From Sandaracinaceae bacterium (lineage in GTDB: Bacteria; Myxococcota_A; Polyangia; Polyangiales; JADJQN01): 64,000 nt of DNA. A program made the position numbers and the translations under genes. Position 1 is the first letter of the stretch. Each line of letters opens with the position of its first letter. Below, piece after piece: positions 59,656-64,000 of the stretch. The notes under the pieces are model-generated. The model saw only the letters and a list, made by a program, of their open reading frames with translations, did not search any database and was not told the DNA's origin. The DNA lies in NCBI GenBank assembly GCA_016712745.1, contig JADJQN010000003.1, forward strand, positions 186,001-250,000, in the 5' to 3' direction.

Positions 59656-60258
59656 ATGCACGCATCCAAAGTGAAATCCTGGCTTTCGTTGGCGACGGCA
59701 ATGGCATTCGTTTCAGCATGCGGCGGCGCGAGCGGCAGCGACGCCCGCAGCGGCGAACGCCTTTTGCACGCCCGCACACGGGTGCTGGCCGCCGAATCAA
59801 ACGGCGTCGTGCCGAGCAACGAAGCGTTCGTGGACGACGGCGAGGCGGGCACGCCCGGTGCCCAGCGCGACTCGGCCTCGTTGATGCTCATTTCCGTTAC
59901 GCACATCTGCTTTGACGTTCACTTAATGTCTCTCGAGGAAGGCATGAGCGAGCCCGAGAAGGCGGCGCTCGAAGAGGCGGCCTGGCTTGAGCTCCACACG
60001 GGCGTACGTCTCACGTCTCCGGTTCGCATCACCGAGACCATTCGCGAGCGCGTAGTCGCCGCCCATGAATCTCCCGATCATCCGTCGCGTGAAGGCGATG
60101 TACTTCTAAACGTGACGCAAGCCTTGCCGGTGCAGGTCTTGGGTACGCGACTTTGTTTCGAGCACATGGGCTTGCCGGCCGATGCGCAATGGGTACGCCT
60201 GCACCTGCAGAAGGAACGCACGTTCCACGCAAGCTTCGAATTTACCTGGGCTGACTGA
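59656..60258 (+). CDS. Lipoprotein of unknown function
   Basis: 200 residues with GGAGAG before the ATG. Lipobox VSAC, then GGASGSD. The mature part includes SVTHICFDVHLMSLEEGMSEPE and a beta-rich end (VRLHLQKERTFHASFEFTWAD) with two Cys. No family is recognised. First of three consecutive plus-strand lipoprotein genes, which with the membrane-protein gene behind them may form one unit. Confidence 0.72.
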   Translation: MHASKVKSWLSLATAMAFVSACGGASGSDARSGERLLHARTRVLAAESNGVVPSNEAFVDDGEAGTPGAQRDSASLMLISVTHICFDVHLMSLEEGMSEPEKAALEEAAWLELHTGVRLTSPVRITETIRERVVAAHESPDHPSREGDVLLNVTQALPVQVLGTRLCFEHMGLPADAQWVRLHLQKERTFHASFEFTWAD

Positions 60259-60272
60259 AACGGAGAGCTTGC

Positions 60273-60914
60273 ATGCGTGAAACCGTCTTTGCATTTCTGA
60301 TCGCCGCGACCCTGCCGGTCTCATTTGGTTGCTCGAGCCGAGAGGCGCAGCAAAGCCTCGATGCGGGGTCATCGGACGCCGGCGCTTCCGATGCCGGCTC
60401 GGCCAGTATGGACGCGGGAAGGCAGGATGCCGGAGCTGACAGCGGGCCTGCCGATGCAAGCGTTCCAAGCGATGCAGGCGCGCCCCTCGACGCCAGCGCA
60501 ACCGTGGACGGCGCGACCATCGACGCCAGCGCGACCGACTTCACCGTCGAGATCATCGACCCGGTGGTCTACGGCAACTGCTTCGGCGCGGTCGGCGATC
60601 CGTTGCTGGTCTTTTGGACGGCACGCGTCGTGGGTGCCGCGGGCGAAACGATCTACACGAGCCAAGCCAAGCTCACGGTCACTTCGTCGATCACGGAAGA
60701 ACAGGACCTTGTGGTCGACGTGGACGAATTCGTTGTTCCGGTGAGCGGTTCGATCGAGCAGATGCAACGCAAGACGAGCGGCACCCCGTCCGTTCCGATC
60801 TGCACCTACTGCGATATGACCGTGGGCGGCAGTCTCTCAATGACGTTCACGTCCTCGGGCGGGGCAAGTCACACGGTCACGCAAGACGTCGGCTCCATCG
60901 GCTGCGTTTTCTGA
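60273..60914 (+). CDS. Lipoprotein with DAG-rich linker
   Basis: 213 residues. Lipobox SFGC, then about 65 residues of SDAGASDAG-type linker. The globular end reads DFTVEIIDPVVYGNCFGAVGDPLLVFW and contains a Cys pair PICTYCDM; the last residues are GCVF. No family recognised. Fourteen bp after the previous lipoprotein gene. Confidence 0.72.
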   Translation: MRETVFAFLIAATLPVSFGCSSREAQQSLDAGSSDAGASDAGSASMDAGRQDAGADSGPADASVPSDAGAPLDASATVDGATIDASATDFTVEIIDPVVYGNCFGAVGDPLLVFWTARVVGAAGETIYTSQAKLTVTSSITEEQDLVVDVDEFVVPVSGSIEQMQRKTSGTPSVPICTYCDMTVGGSLSMTFTSSGGASHTVTQDVGSIGCVF

Positions 60915-60960
60915 TGAGACTGGGCGAAAGCTTCGGTGTCGCGTATCGTTTCTAGCAACT

Positions 60961-61464
60961 ATGAGTAAGTGTCTTCGCGCTCCTGCGTTCTTCGCCTTTG
61001 CACTCCTCGTCGCGTGCGGCACGAGCCACGGCTTCGATACAGACGGCGGGACCGCGATGCCGACAGACGCCGGATTCACGATGCTTCCGGATGGCCGCAT
61101 CGTTCCGAATGATGCAGGGGTCACGACTATCTTCGATGCGAATGTCGCGCCCGCCGATTCCGGTACGGCGACGCTCGACAGTGGAGTGGCGCTCGACGCA
61201 GGCGATATATTCGATCGGTGCGATGCGATGTGCAGCCACCTCGCCGCGTGCGGTGCGGACGTAGGAGACTCCGGTGAGTGCTACAACGGGTGCGCTGGAA
61301 TTTACGAGACCCTCGGCATCCCTGGATGCATGGATCTTGCGTACGCTGCGCTTGATTGCTTGACCGTCCTGCCCTGCGATCAAGTAGCGGGGCGTCTGCC
61401 AACGGCGACAAGTTGTGCGCCATCGATCAGTCGCTACACAACCATGTGCGCGCCCTCGGAATGA
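60961..61464 (+). CDS. Lipoprotein with small Cys-rich domain
   Basis: 167 residues. Lipobox LVAC, then GTSHGFDTDGG and a DAG-type linker. The C-terminal domain has Cys pattern RCDAMCSHLAACGADVGDSGECYNGC ... GCMDL ... DCLTVLPCDQV, consistent with four disulfides. Its stop overlaps the next gene by ATGA, so it is translationally linked to the DUF1517-like membrane protein. Confidence 0.74.
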   Translation: MSKCLRAPAFFAFALLVACGTSHGFDTDGGTAMPTDAGFTMLPDGRIVPNDAGVTTIFDANVAPADSGTATLDSGVALDAGDIFDRCDAMCSHLAACGADVGDSGECYNGCAGIYETLGIPGCMDLAYAALDCLTVLPCDQVAGRLPTATSCAPSISRYTTMCAPSE

Positions 61465-62711
61465 TCGCACCCAAGCACGTGAGAGCGCTGTTCGCCGCGC
61501 TCGGTCTTGCGCTCTTGCTGATGAACGCATCGTCTGCGCTGGCGCAAGAGAGCGGGGGCAGTTTTGGCGGAGGCAGCTTCGGATCCTCTGGCGGCGGCGG
61601 CGGTGGATCGTGGGGAGGTGGCGGCGGTGGCAGTGGATCGTGGGGAGGAGGCGGCTCGTCCTACAGCTCACGCGCAGACCGTTCGTATTCGACCGACGAA
61701 GGCGCATCGCAGTCGGGGCACCATGCAGCGTCGCCTGGGTCCTGGGTAATTGTCGTTGTCCTCAGTTTCCTGCTCGCGACTATTCCCGTGTTCTTCATGT
61801 ACACGGATTTCATCACCATCACGAAAGAGCGCCTTCCGAAACTACCGACCGCCATCGTCTATTTCATCGCCACCGCGATTCTCATTGCGATGGCCACGCT
61901 GAGCTCGTGGTTTATGCGTTGGGTGTGGGCGGATCTGGCGATCGATTTGCACGTACTTTTGGCCGCCGCGCTGTTCCTCGCAACGTTCTTCGTCGCCCTC
62001 GTTATCTCCCTGCTCATCCTGCCCGCGCGCAAGCGCGCGCGACGGGGCGACGTTGACCTCACGGCTGTCACGCTCGCGATCGACTGGCGTGCGCGCCGCG
62101 CGATCCAGTCAGAGTTGAAAAGAATGGCCGAGAGCGGGGCGACAGAAGATGCCCAGGGTCTTTTAAGATTGCTCAAGGCCGCCGTGACCGATCTCAAGCA
62201 AGCGCGCGTCTCGTGGCTCTACGCGAATGTTGTGAGCTCGCCGCGTACGACAAACAAAGATGCCGAATCGCGCTTTCGTGTGGCGACGCAAGAGATGCGC
62301 ACTCGATTCAAGAGAGAAGTGGTTCGCAGTGTCGATGGTTCCGTCGCAACAAACGAGATAGAGCTGCGCGAACCGCGCCGGGACGAAGGCGAGGGGGTCG
62401 TCGTTGTGACGATCGCCGCGGCCGTGAAGGTAGAGTTGATGGATGTGGCCGATCCATCAGATCCAGCGCAGATCGATGCGCTGCTCGAGGCGTTGCTTGC
62501 GCTGAACGATCACCAGTTGATGGTGCTCGAGGTGATCTGGTCGCCTGCGGCAGAAGACGATCGCATGAGCACAGCCGAGCTCGAAATCCTTTATCCAGAA
62601 CTCAAGAAGCTGAGCGAGAGCCAAATGTACGGCCGCGTGATCTGCGCTCACTGCCGCGCGCCCTTTGCCGGCGAGCTTGGAACGTGTCCGCACTGCGGCG
62701 CAGAGGCCTAG
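61461..62711 (+). CDS. DUF1517-like membrane protein with Gly-rich segment and zinc ribbon
   Basis: 416 residues from ATG 61461, overlapping the lipoprotein stop by four bases. Signal or first helix, then a Gly/Ser/Trp-rich stretch (GGGSFGSSGGGGGGSW), three hydrophobic helices (SWVIVVVLSFLLATIPVFF; AIVYFIATAILIAMATL; LHVLLAAALFLATFFVAL), and a soluble domain of alternating strands (VVVTIAAAVKVELMDVAD) that follows DUF1517. The C-terminus has a CxxC-type ribbon (CAHCRAPF, CPHCGAEA). DUF1517 proteins of plastids and bacteria have no firm function. The zinc ribbon addition is unusual. Confidence 0.7.
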   Translation: MIAPKHVRALFAALGLALLLMNASSALAQESGGSFGGGSFGSSGGGGGGSWGGGGGGSGSWGGGGSSYSSRADRSYSTDEGASQSGHHAASPGSWVIVVVLSFLLATIPVFFMYTDFITITKERLPKLPTAIVYFIATAILIAMATLSSWFMRWVWADLAIDLHVLLAAALFLATFFVALVISLLILPARKRARRGDVDLTAVTLAIDWRARRAIQSELKRMAESGATEDAQGLLRLLKAAVTDLKQARVSWLYANVVSSPRTTNKDAESRFRVATQEMRTRFKREVVRSVDGSVATNEIELREPRRDEGEGVVVVTIAAAVKVELMDVADPSDPAQIDALLEALLALNDHQLMVLEVIWSPAAEDDRMSTAELEILYPELKKLSESQMYGRVICAHCRAPFAGELGTCPHCGAEA

Positions 62712-62732
62712 GCGCCGTAGGTCGGCGATCCT

Positions 62733-63482
62733 TCACCGGCGAAGAAGTACGAAGAAGCACAGAACGTCGTAGAGGGCGTGCGCGTAGACGGCGACAGCGA
62801 AGCCGCGCCATTGGTAGATGCCTGCGAGCAAGAGGCCCATCACCAAGCGAAAGACGAACGACGTGAGCAGGAAGGTGTCGCCGTAGGGGCCGATGTAGTG
62901 CGCGAGTGAAAAGAGGATCGCGCTCACGATGCCCATGATGAGGGCTGAGCGCGACTTACCGAGCTTGGTGAGTTTGGTCAGGGCAAACGTGCCGCCGGCG
63001 AAAACGCCAACGCGAAAGACGAGCTCTTCGTGAAAGCCAGCTCCTGCGCACGTGACCAGCGTCGCAATCACGCCCATGGAGCGCGGGCCCGTTTGGCCTG
63101 GGATGACGTGCGCTGTCGTCCAGCCGGCCCCTAGCCATAGAAGGACCGCCCACACGGCGCTCTCCAGAATCACCGGACCGATCGCCGCCGGGTGGATCGT
63201 ACCGCGCTTGCGAAGAACGTATGCCGCGATGGCGATCGCCAGTGCGATGCCGCAGACGAGCGCCCCGTAGGCCGCTTGGCTGAGCTCAGAAAGGCGCACC
63301 ATGAGGTCGGTGAAGAGATCGACTCCGTTGCGCACGGGCGTGAACAAAACGCCGATGTGATAGACGAGAAAGACCGGCGTCGTGAGCAGAAGACTCGTCA
63401 ACGGGTCGTGGCGCGTTCGAAAATAACGCGTAAGCGCATTCGTGCTTTCGCCGGACTTCTTCTGGAGTTTGGCCTCAGTCAC
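62733..63482 (-). CDS. CPBP-family intramembrane metalloprotease
   Basis: 249 residues from a GTG start, with about seven membrane helices. Motif E152-E153-LVFR157 is followed by SLAHYIG (His) and AHALYDVLCFF (His-Asn/Asp), the three CPBP/Abi motifs whose Glu and His residues bind the catalytic metal. Homologues cleave prenylated proteins or mature bacteriocins; in most bacteria the target is unknown. It is convergent with the DUF1517-like gene. Confidence 0.87.
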   Translation of the reverse strand: MTEAKLQKKSGESTNALTRYFRTRHDPLTSLLLTTPVFLVYHIGVLFTPVRNGVDLFTDLMVRLSELSQAAYGALVCGIALAIAIAAYVLRKRGTIHPAAIGPVILESAVWAVLLWLGAGWTTAHVIPGQTGPRSMGVIATLVTCAGAGFHEELVFRVGVFAGGTFALTKLTKLGKSRSALIMGIVSAILFSLAHYIGPYGDTFLLTSFVFRLVMGLLLAGIYQWRGFAVAVYAHALYDVLCFFVLLRR

Positions 63483-63542
63483 GCGACAAAGAGCGTAACA
63501 CCTCTTGTGGGCGGGCTTGGTTTCCGTTTAGAAACGCGCTCG

Positions 63543-64000
63543 ATGAAGTACCGAGTCACTCTCGACGGCAAAGAGCGCGAAGTCGATGTGAGCATTGCTC
63601 CCGGCGGAAGCGTGCATGTATCGCTCGATGGCAAGGCGATCGAGGTGGACGTCGTACGAGTTGATGGCGGCATCAATCTACGGATTGACGGCCACGTCTA
63701 TGACATCGCAGCTGGTGGCAAGGCAGAGGCACTCAATGTCGCGTCACGAGAGAATCGCAGCGTTGCTACGGTGCAAAGCGAGCGCACGCGGTCGCAGAAG
63801 CGTGATGGGGCTGGAGCGGGATCTGGCGCGCGTGAAGTGCGCACGCCGATGCCCGGACGTGTCGTTAAGATTCTCGTCAACGTGGGCGACGACGTCCCAG
63901 CGAAATCTCCCGTGATCGTCGTGGAAGCAATGAAAATGGAAAACGAGTTGCGCACCGCCACCGGTGGCATCGTCGAGAGCATTCACGTCAAGGCCGGCGA
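63543..64000 (+). CDS. Biotin carboxyl carrier domain protein, 3' end outside window
   Basis: The ATG at 63543 opens a frame that runs off the right edge after 152 codons. The N-terminal half has YRVTLDGKEREVDVSI and VSLDGKAIEVDVVRVDGG, beta strands of the pyruvate/acyl-CoA carboxylase type. The biotinyl domain is plain: GRVVKILVNVGDDV then VVEAMKMEN, where K131 is the biotinylated Lys. It probably serves an acyl-CoA or pyruvate carboxylase as a separate subunit. Partner subunits may lie beyond the edge. Confidence 0.88.
   Translation, partial: MKYRVTLDGKEREVDVSIAPGGSVHVSLDGKAIEVDVVRVDGGINLRIDGHVYDIAAGGKAEALNVASRENRSVATVQSERTRSQKRDGAGAGSGAREVRTPMPGRVVKILVNVGDDVPAKSPVIVVEAMKMENELRTATGGIVESIHVKAG

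Overview
The window looks like chromosomal DNA from a high-GC Myxococcota bacterium, probably Polyangia and possibly Sandaracinaceae-like. The clues are many lipoproteins whose lipobox is followed by Asp-Ala-Gly-rich tails, Cys-rich MopE-type surface proteins, an AgmX/GltJ-like protein, receiver/TPR hybrids, and ECF sigma factors beside small membrane proteins. This placement is inference, since no rRNA is present. No phage, insertion sequence or CRISPR array was seen.

Layout. 1-6.8 kb: a plus-strand envelope cluster with a secreted HExxHxxGxxH metalloprotease (cut at the left edge), a Cys-rich lipoprotein, a thioredoxin-fold lipoprotein, an outer-membrane barrel and a TlpA-like thioredoxin. 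6.8-10.5 kb: a lipoprotein, an ECF sigma module, a DTW-domain tRNA-modifying enzyme and a tiny Lys-rich ORF. 10.5-14.9 kb: an NhaR-type regulator divergent from a translationally coupled DUF1275 protein and beta-carbonic anhydrase, then a GMC oxidoreductase whose upstream partner is frameshifted. 15-22.6 kb: a GT39-type glycosyltransferase, a small barrel, a MORN-like protein, a beta-helix lipoprotein, a methyltransferase, and a small-protein/nucleotidyltransferase pair disrupted by a 5-bp tandem duplication.

22.7-24.4 kb is the most unusual stretch. Three minus-strand tRNA genes (Lys-CTT, Arg-TCG, His-GTG) lie here. Directly 3' of tRNA-Lys are seven near-identical 66-bp units, each holding a copy of the tRNA 3' half plus a hairpin-forming spacer. 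Two sets of palindromic repeats follow tRNA-His.

24.5-39.7 kb: SpoU methyltransferase, receiver/PATAN-like/TPR membrane protein, phosphatidylserine synthase, formate-THF ligase coupled to an RluA pseudouridine synthase, DEAD-box helicase, lipoproteins, a class C beta-lactamase-fold hydrolase, a formimidoylglutamate deiminase, an esterase and ribosomal protein L33. 39.8-45 kb: two overlapping paralogous giant Gly-rich MopE/beta-helix surface proteins. 45-53 kb: TSUP transporter, hotdog thioesterase, hypoxanthine and uracil phosphoribosyltransferases, Dps and uridine kinase (nucleotide salvage). 53-59 kb: an isolated SctS/SctT (FliQ/FliR) pair, a C15 peptidase, the GltJ-like protein and a GspE_N-receiver-TPR protein. 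59-64 kb: four lipoproteins, a DUF1517-like membrane protein, a CPBP protease and the start of a biotin-carrier protein cut by the right edge.

Starts were moved from the longest ORF where a ribosome-binding site, signal peptide or neighbour overlap argued for it. Functions rest on motif reading only.
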